64,000 nt of DNA. Origin: Haematococcus lacustris (lineage: Eukaryota; Chlorophyta; Chlorophyceae; Chlamydomonadales; Haematococcaceae). Shown piece after piece: positions 52,004 to 62,761 of the stretch (positions are counted from its first letter, which is position 1; each line of letters starts with the position of its first letter). A program made the translations under genes and the position numbers. Location: the NCBI GenBank assembly GCA_030144725.1, contig JASKMD010000014.1, positions 1,682,350-1,746,349 on the forward strand, in the 5' to 3' direction. The notes below the pieces were generated by a model. That model did not search any database and was not told the DNA's origin. It saw only the letters and a list, made by a program, of their open reading frames with translations.

Positions 52004-54294
52004 CTAGATGATCTCGGGGGTCGGGATCAAAGTACCCTTGTATTCTTTGATGAGATCCTTGGATATGTTCTTGGCAGGTTCCCATAAGTCGTGTTCGGGG
52101 CCATAGCCAGCCCACCTGACCAAGTATTCAACTCGACCCTTGACGGTCCTATGTTTCAGGATGCGCTCGACCAGGAACCACTGACCGTCGCCCAAGTCAA
52201 GGGGAGGAGGGGGTAGGATCATCCCCGGCCCATCTCTGTGGAGCTTGAGCTTAGACACATGGAATACATCATGTATCTTGAACCCATCGGGAAGCTTGAC
52301 CCTGTAGGCTACTTCATTGATCTTTGCCGTGATAGGCATCGGGCCAATGTACAAGGGTAGCAGCTTAGGAGATCCCGGGTTCTTGAACCTGAGGTGTTTG
52401 GTACTAAGAAGCACCTGATCACCCACTTGGAACTTAGCGTCCGTATGGTTCATGTCATAGTACGCCTTCTGCCTGTGCCGGGCAGCATGGATAGCCTGTT
52501 TGGCTTTTTCCAAGTTTGAGTAGATGACTTTTGTAAAGTCTCTTGCACTTTCATTTGCCGTGGACTCTAAATCCAGAGTGAGAGGGAGACGGGGGTCGAA
52601 GCCACTGTTCAACCGGAATGGCGTTGTCCGTATTGATGTGTGGAAAGAGTTGTTGATGGCAAACTCGATGGGTGCCAGGAACTGATCCCAATCATTAAAC
52701 TCTGCCCCCACATAATGTCTCAGCATGTCTTCCATTACTTTGTTGACCCTCTCCGTTTGACCATCGGTCTGCGGATGGAAGGCAGTTGACATGCACTGCT
52801 TCGATTGCATGATCTTCATAAGTCCTTTGAAGAACTCCCCTTGGAACCTTGTATCTCTATCAGAGATGATGGTCCTTGGCATGCCATGCAGTTTGAAGAC
52901 ATTGTCAAAGAAGAGCTTTGCTACTTGTATTCCTCCACTCTTTTCGGTCATGGCCATCAGGTGTACCATCTTGGTCAACCTATCGACGACCACGAGGATT
53001 GAGTCATTGCCAGCCTCGGACTTGGGTAGCTTGACCACAAAGTCCATACTCACACTATCCCATGGGTATTCAGGCACGGGAAGGGGTTGCAGCAAGCCAG
53101 CTGGTTTCTTTGTGCTTGACTTGTTTCGTTGACACACTTGGCACCCGCGCACATATGCTGTCACGAAAGCATGCATCCCTGGCCACCAGAAGTGTGAGGC
53201 CACTGCCTGGAATGTTTTCTCTAGACCTCCATGCCCGCTTGTGGTTGCGTTATGGAGCTCATAGAGGATACCCTTTCTCAACCCTGGGACGTCAGGCACG
53301 ACCACTTGTTTGTCGCGGTACCATATGCCTGAATCACTAAGCCGCAGGTTCTGCGTATTGTGATCGTCCTCAAACCATGGGTCTTGTTTGTACCCTTCTT
53401 GAATGGTTAGGAGCACATTGTATGTGTCATCCGGGGTTTGGGGATTCCTTAGTTCCGTGTGAGTCACCTCAAAAGTGACCTTCTTCTTTGCAGGCCTCTT
53501 GGGTTTTGGCTTCTTAACCACCTCAGCGGGTATAGGTTGTTGCGTTGGTTTCGCATTACCTGTGCCGCTACGTGTCACGGCCATTAGAAGCGCCGTCACT
53601 CGTACGGGTGGATAGCGAGACAATGGATCGGCCACATTGATCTTGCCTGGTTTATACTCCCATGAGAGTTGTTTGAATCTCTGTAGAAATTCTGACCATC
53701 TGGTCTGCCGTCTTGAAAGGTTAGGCTGTGTTTGAAGGTATACCAATGGGTTGTGGTCTGTTATGACTCTGAACTTCACCCCCTCCAAAAAGCATCGCCA
53801 TGTCTTTAGAGCATGGACGACTGCCAAGAGCTCCTGCTCACCCGTTGTGTAGTTAACTTCAGCTGGCAACAGGCGCCTGCTTTCGTAGGCGATAGGGTGT
53901 TTGTCTTGCATTAACACCGCGCCTATGCCAGTCACAGATGCATCACAGAGCACCTGGAATTCCTTGTTGAAATCTGGCAATGATAACACGGGAGCATTTG
54001 ATAGAGCGTGCTTGACGCCTTGAAAAGCCTCCTCACATTTGTCATCCCAGCACCACGTTACATCCTTTTTGGTAAGGTTTGTTAGCGGTTCCACCAGCTT
54101 GGCAAAACCTTGGATGAACATCCTAAAATAGGTGGCGAGGCCGACAAATGAGCGTATAGCGGCAACATCATTGAGTGGTGGCCAATCTTTAATGCTCTGT
54201 ATCTTAGCTGGGTCAGGACGAATGCCATTGACACCGACTAGATGTCCGAGGAACTTAAGCTCCGATTTCTCAAACTCGCACTTTTTCAGCTTGG
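52004..54294 (-). CDS. pol: Pol 3' part: RT end, RNase H, integrase, chromodomain (element 3)
   Basis: Open from the element 2 insertion point (KLKKCEFEKSELKFLGHL, the RT thumb) to TAG at 52004-52006. RNase H: VLCDASVTGIGAVLMQDKHP, TTGEQELLAVVHAL and ITDHNPLVYL. Integrase: HNATTSGHGGLEKTFQAV with CQVCQRNKSS (HHCC), VSMDFVVKLPKSEAG, TIISDRDTRF and FHPQTDGQTERVNKVMEDML (D,D,E). C-terminal chromodomain: FLVERILKHRTVKGRVEYLV then RWAGYGPEHDLWEPAKNI. No internal stop was seen, so this half looks intact. Confidence 0.93.
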
Positions 54295-54571
54295 TGTAAC
54301 GTGCTGAACCACGCTATAAGCCGAGCGATCGTCTGGCGTGTGACTGCGAAGAAACTGCCATGGAGCGGAGTTACAGCGAACCTCGTGAGAGGGCTAGGGC
54401 TTAGAACGGGGCCCCCTGGAATCGAACCAGTTGTCCTCACAGCAGAGCTGCTAGGCTTTAACCTGCCCTACTCACTCGGTAAAAGTAATGCGCCCACCTG
54501 CGCCCGCCATAGGCAGTACACCAGGTGTCGCGGGCAAAGGGGAACGGTGTCGCTCGAGGCTCGCCGTTACA
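54295..54571 (-). repeat. 3' LTR of Gypsy element 2
   Basis: 277 bases, matching 61065-61341. Contains the B-box-like GGTTCGATTCC on the minus strand (54428-54418). Confidence 0.95.
54418..54428 (-). promoter_or_regulatory. B-box (GGTTCGATTCC) in the tRNA-like block of the element 2 LTR
   Basis: Perfect fit to the Pol III internal B-box consensus, in a T-arm-like stem. The surrounding GAGGACAACTGGTTCGAT and CCAGGGGGCCCCGTTCTAAG are shared with element 1. A second copy is at 61188-61198. Confidence 0.55.
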
Positions 54572-54801
54572 TTCACCCCCCCCAGAAGAGGTCCGTTCCG
54601 CCCAAGGAGATCCAAGGACTCGCAGCCAATACTGCTTATTGGGGCTAGTGTGAACCATGATTGGTTAACACACATGATAGCCAGGAGCATGATAGCTCAG
54701 GTGCAAGAATGCAACCATCCAGCCAGAAGGCTGCTCACACACACAGCACAACCCATAGCACACCACAGCACCGTAGCAGGAACACCAATCAGGCTGGGTC
54801 T

Positions 54802-57800
54802 TCACTTGAGACAGTGGATGGCATTGTACTCAGCCAGAAGCTTGTCACAGCCAGTCAGGTTGGCTCGTGGCTCCCAGGTATTGAAGGAGGCGTCATAGCC
54901 CTCCCACTGGACCAGGAACTCTCCAGCCTTTCCTGCACGGACGTATCTGTGGTCAAGCAGACGCTCAACATAGTACACAGGAGTCTCATCCATCCATTCC
55001 ACAGGAGGAGGCATGATACCCACGTCACTGCCAGAGTACTTCTTGAGCAGTGACACATGGAAGACAGGGTGCAGCCTGCTCATGTTGGCAGGCAGAGTGA
55101 GTCTGTAGGCATTGGCATTGATCTTAGCCTCAACCACGAAGGGTCCCACATAACGTGGCACAAACTTGCGGACCTTGCCTGTCTTAATGCGCAGGTTCCT
55201 GGTGCTCAGCAAGACCTGTGCACCCACCTCAAACTCCACGTCTTTCAGACCAGTGTCAGCATGACGCTTGTACCTGGCCTGAGCATCAGCCATGTGCCGC
55301 CTTGCATGGGCAACACCTTCTTTCCACCACGTGGCAAAGGCATGGGCAGAGGGACAGCGGCCGCCATCAGGCAGGTCACGCAGCCCAGGAGTGACAGGGC
55401 TCTGGCCTGTGTTGAGGAAGAAGGGCGTCGAGTGTATAGACTCCTGCCATGAGTTGTTGACAGCAAACTCAGCCAAGGCAAGGTGATCAGGCCAGTCAGC
55501 CTGAGTGGGAGAGATGTAATGACGAAGCATTTCCTCAAGTACCTCTCAGTCTGGCCATCACTCTGTGGCCTGTAGGCAGTAGACATATTAGTCTTCATAC
55601 CCAGCAGCTTTTTAACAGCATGCCAGAACTTATTATTAAAGTGTGCACCACGATCGGTGAGTACTTCGGCCGGAAGACCGTGTAACCTGAATACATTGTT
55701 AATGAACAGCCGGGTGAAGGCCATGGCATTCATGGCCTCCTTGCAGGGCACAAAGTGCACCATTTTGCTCAGGCGGTCAACAATGACACAGATGGCATCA
55801 TAGCCATGGGTCCCAGTAGGCAGCTTGGTCACAAGGTCCATAGACACATGTTCCCACCGATACCCTGGGACAGTCAGGGGTCTCAACAGACCACCTGGCT
55901 TAGAGTTGGAGGACTTATCGCGTTGACACGCATCACATGTCCCAACATAGTCCCTCACATCAGCACGCACAGTGTTCCACCAGAATACACGTGTGACACG
56001 CTCTAGGGTTTTGGTCATTCCCACATGGCCAGCATAGGCAGCATCATGCATCTCGTGCAGAATGTGCTCACGCAGTTCAGGCACATTGGGGACCACCACT
56101 AAGTCCTTACCAGAGATCCGCCAGAGACCATCGGTGTCCTGGTACATTCCAGAATGATCAGCTTCAGCAGTAAACGCCGGGTCCTGCTGGTATCCAAGGG
56201 TCAGTTGATCAGAAAGTCCCATAGGAGCAGCTGGAGCCGCAGGATACTGCGCTGTCTCAATCTGTGTAACAGGGGTCTCAGACCCTATCGGGTCCAACAT
56301 GGCTTCAACACACGTGGTATCTTTCTCAAATTGTGACAGAGCAAGGGGGGATTTCGCAGCAATGGCAGCCGGGGCAGCGGCACGAAGGCCAGCCTCACGA
56401 GCCTCCCCCCCCTCCAAAGAAAGCTTGGCCTGCCTCCTGGTGGTGACAGCACACACCGAGGCACTTTCCGGAGAATCGTGCACAATCCGGGACAAAGGGT
56501 CTGCAGGGTTCACAGTGCCGGCAATATGCACAAGACTGTATGAGAACCTGCTCATGAACTCCATCCACCGAGCCTGGCGCCTAGATAGCACTTTCTGGGT
56601 AGGCAAAGCAACCAGGGGTTGGTGATCAGTGAACAGAGTGAATGGCACGCCTTCCAAATAGCAGCGCCATTCTTTGCATGCTGTGACTAAGGAGAGGAAC
56701 TCCTGTTCACCAGTGGTGTAGTTGATCTCAGCAGGTGATAGCTTACGGCTTAGATAAGCCAATGGATAGCCATCCTGCATGAGGACTGCACCCAGTCCCT
56801 GAAGGGACGCATCACAGTAAACCTGGAACGGTTTGGTGTGATCGGGTAGTCTCAGCATGGGTACTGCAGCGATGGCAGCTTTGAGAGCATTGAATGCTGT
56901 CAAAGGTACCTCAGGCCAGTCATGCCATGGAAAGGACAGACCGCCTTTACCACAAAGATTTGTGAGAGGTGCAGCAATATTGCTGAAATTACAGACAAAC
57001 TTGCGCACATAATTAGCAGCGCCAAGGAATGACTGTAATCCCTGGAGGGACTGGGGAATAGGCCAGTTAGCTATTGTTGAGACCTTATCAGGGTCTACAG
57101 CAATGCCTCCAGAGGTGACCAGATGGCCTAAGAATTTAAGTGTATAACGCATAAACTCACATTTAGATAGTTTAGCATACAACTTATTCTTACGCAGCAG
57201 TTCAAATACTTGCTTGAGGTGCAGCAGGTGATCCTGGACTGACCTAGACATGACAAGGATGTCATCCAGATACACCAAGGCACACTTACCCAGCACAGTA
57301 GCAAAGGCGTCATTCATGACCCGTTGAAATGTAGCTGGAGCGTTGGTCAGTCCAAAGCATAACACCTTGAACTGAAAGTGACCTTCAGGTGTGCGGAAGG
57401 CCGTTTTAGGCACATCCTCAGGAGTGATCCTGATCTGGTGGTAACCAGCCTGCAGGTCTAGGGAAGAGAAGACTTTGCAGCCAGACAGCTTGTCAAACAA
57501 GTCATCAATGCGAGGCAGTGGATACTGGTCACGCAGTGTGATCTTGTTGAGCTGCCTATAGTCTATACACATTCTCAGTTCACCTGACTTCTTCTGAACA
57601 AACAGAACAGGAGCTGCATAAGGAGAAGAGCTTGGCTCAATCATACCTTTAGCCAGGAGGTCTTGTATCTGTTGCTTCAGCTCGTCATGCTCAGGCTTGC
57701 TTAGCCTGTACATGGGAGTGGCTGGAGGGCGGTTACCAGGCTCCAGGGGTATTGTATGACCCACTGGGCGCTCTGGTGGCAAGCCAGTGAGAGGTGTGAA

Positions 57801-58547
57801 CACATCACTGTATTCTGCCAGCAGAGAATCCAACTGAGCTTTGATAGCATCAGGGAGACCATGAGGGGTTACCTCAGGTTCAGGTGTGGCAGAGCCATCA
57901 GGGCTGATAACAGCCACAACGGCACGACCGCCTTTCCTCAACCACCTTGCTGCTACCTTGGCAGTTGCCATTGGTACAGTTGCCTTCATGGCACTGATAA
58001 GGAAAGCAGGTGGAGGAGTGACCATGGGTTGCTTGATAGCAGGGACTGCTGCAGGAGGTACTGCAGAGTGACATGGTAATTGAACAGCAGGTTCACCTGG
58101 GCGAGCTAAAGACAAAGTCTTATGCTCATATGACAGTGTAGCCTGATTGGCAAACAACCAGTCATCACCCAGCAGCACATCATACCCTTTGACAAACCGT
58201 GGCATGACAGTCAGCTTGCACCTTGCATCGTGCCCTGGCAGAGACAAAGGTACTGACACAAATCCATTGCAGGACAGTGACCCATTGTCTGCAAGCAGCC
58301 AGGTACGCTCAATGGCATACTTAAGCACAGGCAAATTATTTGCAGCAACAAAGTCTGCACTGATAAAAGAGTGCGTGGCTCCTGTGTCACACAGAAACAT
58401 AGCCTGATGGCCATTGACAGTGCCTTCAAAAGAGAAATGCAAGGAACCACCGTCAGCTGCAGATCCACAGATCAGGGCAGCAGGCACAGTTGCAGCATCA
58501 AACTTTTGTACGCCAGAACAGTTTTGGCTTACTGTCTGGGCAGGTTC
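54802..58547 (-). CDS. pol: Pol of element 2: PR, RT, RNase H, integrase, chromodomain; frameshifted
   Basis: The frame continues from gag past UAG 58550-58548 with no ATG near its start. Protease [27 protein letters not shown] and YLDDILV; RNase H VYCDASLQGLGAVLMQDGYP; integrase HILHEMHDAAYAGHVG, CDACQRDKSS, VSMDLVTKLP and EVLTDRGAHF. At about 55540, after DGQTERY, the frame shifts: compared with element 1 about 10 bases are missing, and the EEMLRHYIS-equivalent segment continues in another frame from 55530. That frame holds the integrase C-terminus and the chromodomain (FLVQWEGYDASFNTWEPRAN), ending with TAA at 54804-54802. The deletion separates the catalytic Glu region and inactivates integrase in this copy. 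Confidence 0.93.
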
Positions 58548-61007
58548 CTATTTGCTGGCCTTGGCTGCAGGGCCAGGGCCACCAGGGCCAGGGCCGCCAC
58601 CAGGGCCAGGCCTGCCACGCTTGCCGCTGCCCCCCCCATCCCTGCTGCTGCTGCCGCCTTTCTTGCCACTGCCTGAGGCAGGCCTCTTAGCTGCCTTCTG
58701 AGCTGCTCTGGCTTCCTTCAGCTTCCTGACCAGAGTCAGGGTGCCTAGCTCACGCTGGGCTTGCTCAGGCGTCAGGCCAGCTGCCTTCTTTGGGCAGTCA
58801 GGCACCCAGTGGCCGTCCAGGCCACACCATAGGCAGTTGGTAGTGGGCACACTGCTCTGGCCACCGTGATCAGTGGGCGCAGGAGCAGATGGGCCAGGCC
58901 TCGATGGGCCACCAACCTCACGGCGCAAGGCCGCTACCTGTGGAACAGAAGGGGCAGTCTTTTTGGGAGGAGGAGGAGGCATGGCATTGCCAGCACAGGC
59001 GACGATGGCCTTATGGTTTTGGATAGATATTTTAATAACATCATCAAGGGTAGGATTAGTCAAGGCCAGAAGGTCCTTGGTAACTGGGGTGCGAAGGTCA
59101 GCTGCTAGGCCACGCATGAATGCGGATACCATCATAGCATTGTCCATGCACATGGTACCAGCTAAAATAAAGGTATTCCTGAAATCAGTGACATATGACT
59201 GTAAGGAAGTACCAGGTTTCATGGACAGGTTATGTCCAGATAGCAGCTTCTGACGAGCCGAATCAATATCTTTAAATAGATCTTCACCAGTATATTGTAT
59301 AAATTGTTCTTTAAGAACAGACCAGGTAGGGTAAGCCCCATTGGTGATTGCACATGTATCTCTTATGGATTGAAACCACAAGTCCCTTGCTCGACCGGTT
59401 AGGTACGAGGGGAAGAGGGCAGCAGGGTCAAACCCTTGCAAGGAGCAGTACAGCTCATAGTCCTCTAGAAATGTGACGGCACGACGGCCAGATGCAACGC
59501 TATTATCAGACCATTTATCAGGAGGGGGTAACCCTTTCTTGTAAGATGGATGCTGATTATAATTAGGCATATACATCATAGGTACTCCAGCAAAAGCAGA
59601 GGAGTGAGGGGCTGTGAAGCCAGGTGGCAGGTTAGGATCAGCATGTGCTTTCATGTGCATGTCAGTGTACCAGTGAGGAACCTGAACTGGCCTACCATGC
59701 TCATCATACAGTTTAGGTGTGGCTACACCAGGATCACTGGTAGTACGGGTGGTCTGTCGAGGGGGATTAGCTTGAAAGCCATTGTACCCATGTGACAAGA
59801 CAGGTCCAAAAGGACTCTCACCATGCCTAGTGGGAGTGGATTCTCTCCCTCTAGGCCCACCAAACAGTTGAGATGGAGCAGGCAGGTCACCATGATACAC
59901 AGGATATGCACGATCAGCCAAAGGGAAATCAGCATCAATCCTTTGAGCCACATCAGTGTGAAGTACTGCACCGGCATTATAGGGAGTACGGTAGTCATTA
60001 AGACGCGGCGCATATGCACCAGGATTAGTAGGGGACCTGTTAGGACCACCTGTACTGGGGACAGCACCATTAGCAGGATAAGTAGAAGGCATACGATGGC
60101 CATTTGTATCTGTAATAGCATGTCCACCAGCATAACCAGCAGCTCTAAAAGCTGATATACGTTGTGCAGCACGAGCAGATGCTGCAACATCAACCTGAAC
60201 AGGCTGTGTAAAGTTAGCAGTAGGCCTCAAAGTACCAGGACTGGCAAATGACATCGGTCGGGCTGCAGTCAGAGGACTAGGACCTCTTACCGTGTTTTGA
60301 GCCGCAGCTACGTTGCCTTCCAGGGTATCCAGGCGCTGTTGCACAGACGAAAGAGCAGCATTACGCTGCGCCAGAGCAGCCACCAGCTCACGGTTGCGCT
60401 GTTCCAGCTGGTCCACCCGCGTTGGCTCAGGGTCGTCCTCTTCTTCCTCATCATACTCAGAGGGATCGGGGTCTGGCGACGGGGTCTGGCGCCTAGTCCG
60501 CAGACGGGACGGCCCAGGAGCACCAGGATCTGGCGACAGGGAAGGACCAGGATTGGTCGCGGGGGAAACACCAGGAATGTAGACAGGGGCATCACCAGGA
60601 TTGGTGGCCGGGGGGACACCAGGATTGGTGGCAGGTGCGTTGACTGCACCGCAAGGAAGGAACTCAGGGGCGAGCCCTGCTCCTTCCTCAGGAGCGAGAT
60701 CCTGACCAGGGGCAGGCTCCGTGGCAACGGGAGGATCCCCAGCAGGAGGAGCTTCGCCAGGAGCGCCACCTGGAATCCGCGCAGAGCGAGGAACAGGAGG
60801 ACCCATTTGCAGGACAACCCCGTCGGCATTAATTACCACAGATCCGGGCATTGCACCAATGTGGTCCTCCGGGGGCGGAGGCGCAGGCAAAGGCTGAACT
60901 CCTGGGGGCAAAGTCGGCCCGTTCTGGTTCAGAGGAATCTGATGGACCATCGAGTTGTGGTAGTCCTCAACAGTCGGTATATAGCGGATGCGTTGATAGC
61001 GAACCAT
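58548..61007 (-). CDS. gag: Gag of Gypsy element 2
   Basis: ATG at 61007 starts MVRYQRIRYIPTVEDYHNSM; 819 codons end with TAG at 58550-58548. The N-terminal half is Pro/Gly-rich with NPG-x-P repeats (TNPGVPPATNPGDAPVYIPG) and an acidic stretch, then a short coiled coil (VDQLEQRNRELVAALAQRNA). The capsid-like part has GLPPPDKWSDNSVASGRRAV, RARDLWFQSIRDTC, LQSYVTDFRNTFILAG and FMRGLAADLRTPV. A CCHC knuckle (CLWCGLDGHWVPDCP) and an Arg/Gly/Lys-rich tail follow. Uninterrupted, unlike the gag of element 1. The UAG is followed by pol in the same frame. Confidence 0.95.
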   Translation of the reverse strand: MVRYQRIRYIPTVEDYHNSMVHQIPLNQNGPTLPPGVQPLPAPPPPEDHIGAMPGSVVINADGVVLQMGPPVPRSARIPGGAPGEAPPAGDPPVATEPAPGQDLAPEEGAGLAPEFLPCGAVNAPATNPGVPPATNPGDAPVYIPGVSPATNPGPSLSPDPGAPGPSRLRTRRQTPSPDPDPSEYDEEEEDDPEPTRVDQLEQRNRELVAALAQRNAALSSVQQRLDTLEGNVAAAQNTVRGPSPLTAARPMSFASPGTLRPTANFTQPVQVDVAASARAAQRISAFRAAGYAGGHAITDTNGHRMPSTYPANGAVPSTGGPNRSPTNPGAYAPRLNDYRTPYNAGAVLHTDVAQRIDADFPLADRAYPVYHGDLPAPSQLFGGPRGRESTPTRHGESPFGPVLSHGYNGFQANPPRQTTRTTSDPGVATPKLYDEHGRPVQVPHWYTDMHMKAHADPNLPPGFTAPHSSAFAGVPMMYMPNYNQHPSYKKGLPPPDKWSDNSVASGRRAVTFLEDYELYCSLQGFDPAALFPSYLTGRARDLWFQSIRDTCAITNGAYPTWSVLKEQFIQYTGEDLFKDIDSARQKLLSGHNLSMKPGTSLQSYVTDFRNTFILAGTMCMDNAMMVSAFMRGLAADLRTPVTKDLLALTNPTLDDVIKISIQNHKAIVACAGNAMPPPPPKKTAPSVPQVAALRREVGGPSRPGPSAPAPTDHGGQSSVPTTNCLWCGLDGHWVPDCPKKAAGLTPEQAQRELGTLTLVRKLKEARAAQKAAKRPASGSGKKGGSSSRDGGGSGKRGRPGPGGGPGPGGPGPAAKASK

Positions 61008-61050
61008 AACCGAGGGCTGAGGGACAGGCTTCTCAGTCAGACGCTAGTCT

Positions 61051-61062
61051 GGTCGGAAACCA
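61051..61062 (-). promoter_or_regulatory. Putative primer-binding site of Gypsy element 2
   Basis: TGGTTTCCGACC starts two bases inside the 5' LTR. It is complementary to a tRNA 3' end GGTCGGAAACCA. Element 1 has AGGTTTCCGACC at the same place. The tRNA identity is not resolved. Confidence 0.6.
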
Positions 61063-61064
61063 TC

Positions 61065-61341
61065 TGTAACGTGCTGAACCACGCTATAAGCCGAGCGATC
61101 GTCTGGCGTGTGACTGCGAAGAAACTGCCATGGAGCGGAGTTACAGCGAACCTCGTGAGAGGGCTAGGGCTTAGAACGGGGCCCCCTGGAATCGAACCAG
61201 TTGTCCTCACAGCAGAGCTGCTAGGCTTTAACCTGCCCTACTCACTCGGTAAAAGTAATGCGCCCACCTGCGCCCGCCATAGGCAGTACACCAGGTGTCG
61301 CGGGCAAAGGGGAACGGTGTCGCTCGAGGCTCGCCGTTACA
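61065..61341 (-). repeat. 5' LTR of Gypsy element 2
   Basis: 277 bases. Its B-box copy is at 61188-61198. The flanking CTTGG at 61342-61346 completes the target duplication. Confidence 0.95.
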
Positions 61342-62697
61342 CTTGGCATATAGTTCATGCTCCTTAAGGATGCGGAACACAATTTCCAGATGCTTCAAGT
61401 GCTCAGCTTTGTTTTTGCTGAACACAAGGATATCGTCGAGGTATACCACGACAAACTCATTGAGGTAATCTCGGAATATATCATTCATCACCGCCTGGAA
61501 GGTGGCGGGAGCATTGGTGAGGCCGAAGCTCAGCACTTTGAACTGATAATGTCCATAGGGTGTGCGAAAAGCCGATTTGGGTACATCCTCTGGTTGGATG
61601 CGGATTTGATGATAGCCAGACTGCAAATCAAGGCTGCTAAATACTGTAGCACCATGCAGACGGTCGAGCAATTGATCTATCCGTGGCAAAGGGTATTTGT
61701 TTTTCACAGTGACCTTGTTCAATGCCCGGTAGTCAATGCACATGCGTAGAGAGCCATCTGCTTTGGTGACAAACAAAACAGGTGCACCAAAAGGTGAGGA
61801 GCTAGGTTCGATAAGATCATGAGCTAAGAGCTCTTTAATTTGTCTTTCGACCTCTTGTAGTTCCGCTGGAGACATCCGATACATGGGTCGGAATGGCGGC
61901 TTCGCTCCTGGCTCAAGGGGAATGGTATGCGCGACTTTGCGCGTTGGTGGGAGTCCCCGCAACTCCTCCGAGAATATTGTGTGATATTCGTTGATCAACC
62001 TTTTTACAGGCGCGCTGACCTTTAGGTCGTTTAAGCGCTCGTCAATTGTCTCGACGATGTTTGAAGTCACGTAGACCATGACCGCGTGTTGTCCCTTGCT
62101 TACATCGCGTTTGGCTTTACTCATGCTTATGCAAGAGATGCCAAGGGAATTAGCTTGGTCTGCCGGTGGTTTGGGAGTTAGTGTGCAACGCCGATTGTAC
62201 GGCCCTTCAATTGCACAAACTTGTTCCTTGTAGTCCAACACCACTTTGTTGGCAAGCATGAAATCTTGACCCAGTATGATATCCTGTTGAGAAGCCATGT
62301 CGATTACAAAACATGTACAGGCTTTAACAAGGCCATGCATTTTGACTTTGATGTTGCACCGTCCTTGGGTCTCACCCTGACTGCCATTGGCTAGTACGAC
62401 GGGGCGAGAACAACCAATGGTTCTCAGCTGTAGCCTGGCAACAACATCCTTGCTTATGAAGCAATGGGTCGCGCCCGAATCCATGAGCACAGTCACAGGA
62501 TTACACTTGACAGTGGCACCAAATGTCATCAGTGGGGCACTTGCAGTTTTGTTCACAGTTGTCACACACAACATAGAAACACTGACAGGCGCATCACTAA
62601 ACACTTGAACAGCGCAGGACGGAGTTTCACCGTTGGTCCGCATTAAGTTGCCTTTAGGAAAAGTGTGTATCAAGTGCCAGCCTTCAGTAAGCTGCTT
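61342..62697 (-). CDS. pol: Pol 5' part: protease and reverse transcriptase (element 3)
   Basis: The frame is open from just upstream of 62673 to the element 2 insertion at 61342. Protease: [20 protein letters not shown], then [15 protein letters not shown] and [11 protein letters not shown]. Reverse transcriptase: [80 protein letters not shown] and [20 protein letters not shown]. It ends inside RT at HELYAK, which joins LKKCEFEKS at 54289. No ATG is obvious at the start; gag ends at 62762 in a different frame, so a -1/+1 frameshift or another mechanism is needed. Confidence 0.93.
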
Positions 62698-62761
62698 CCA
62701 CTCACGCCAGGTATGGCCACGCTTGATCCTTGTCGGTCAGATGTCTTGCTGACCCGGATTG

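Larger units (their letters stand above)
54295..61341 (-). mobile_element. Gypsy element 2: Ty3/Gypsy chromovirus, TSD CTTGG, inserted in element 3
   Basis: Two 277-bp LTRs (54295-54571 and 61065-61341) look identical over their length. CTTGG flanks both sides (54290-54294, 61342-61346), and removing the element with one CTTGG rejoins the RT frame of element 3. In transcript orientation LTRs start TGTAACGGCG and end CACGTTACA. A putative primer-binding site TGGTTTCCGACC lies at 61062-61051, and a G-run near 54580-54587 precedes the 3' LTR. It encodes gag, UAG, pol with chromodomain, and is closely related to element 1. LTR identity implies a very recent insertion, yet pol carries a frameshift. 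Confidence 0.96.
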
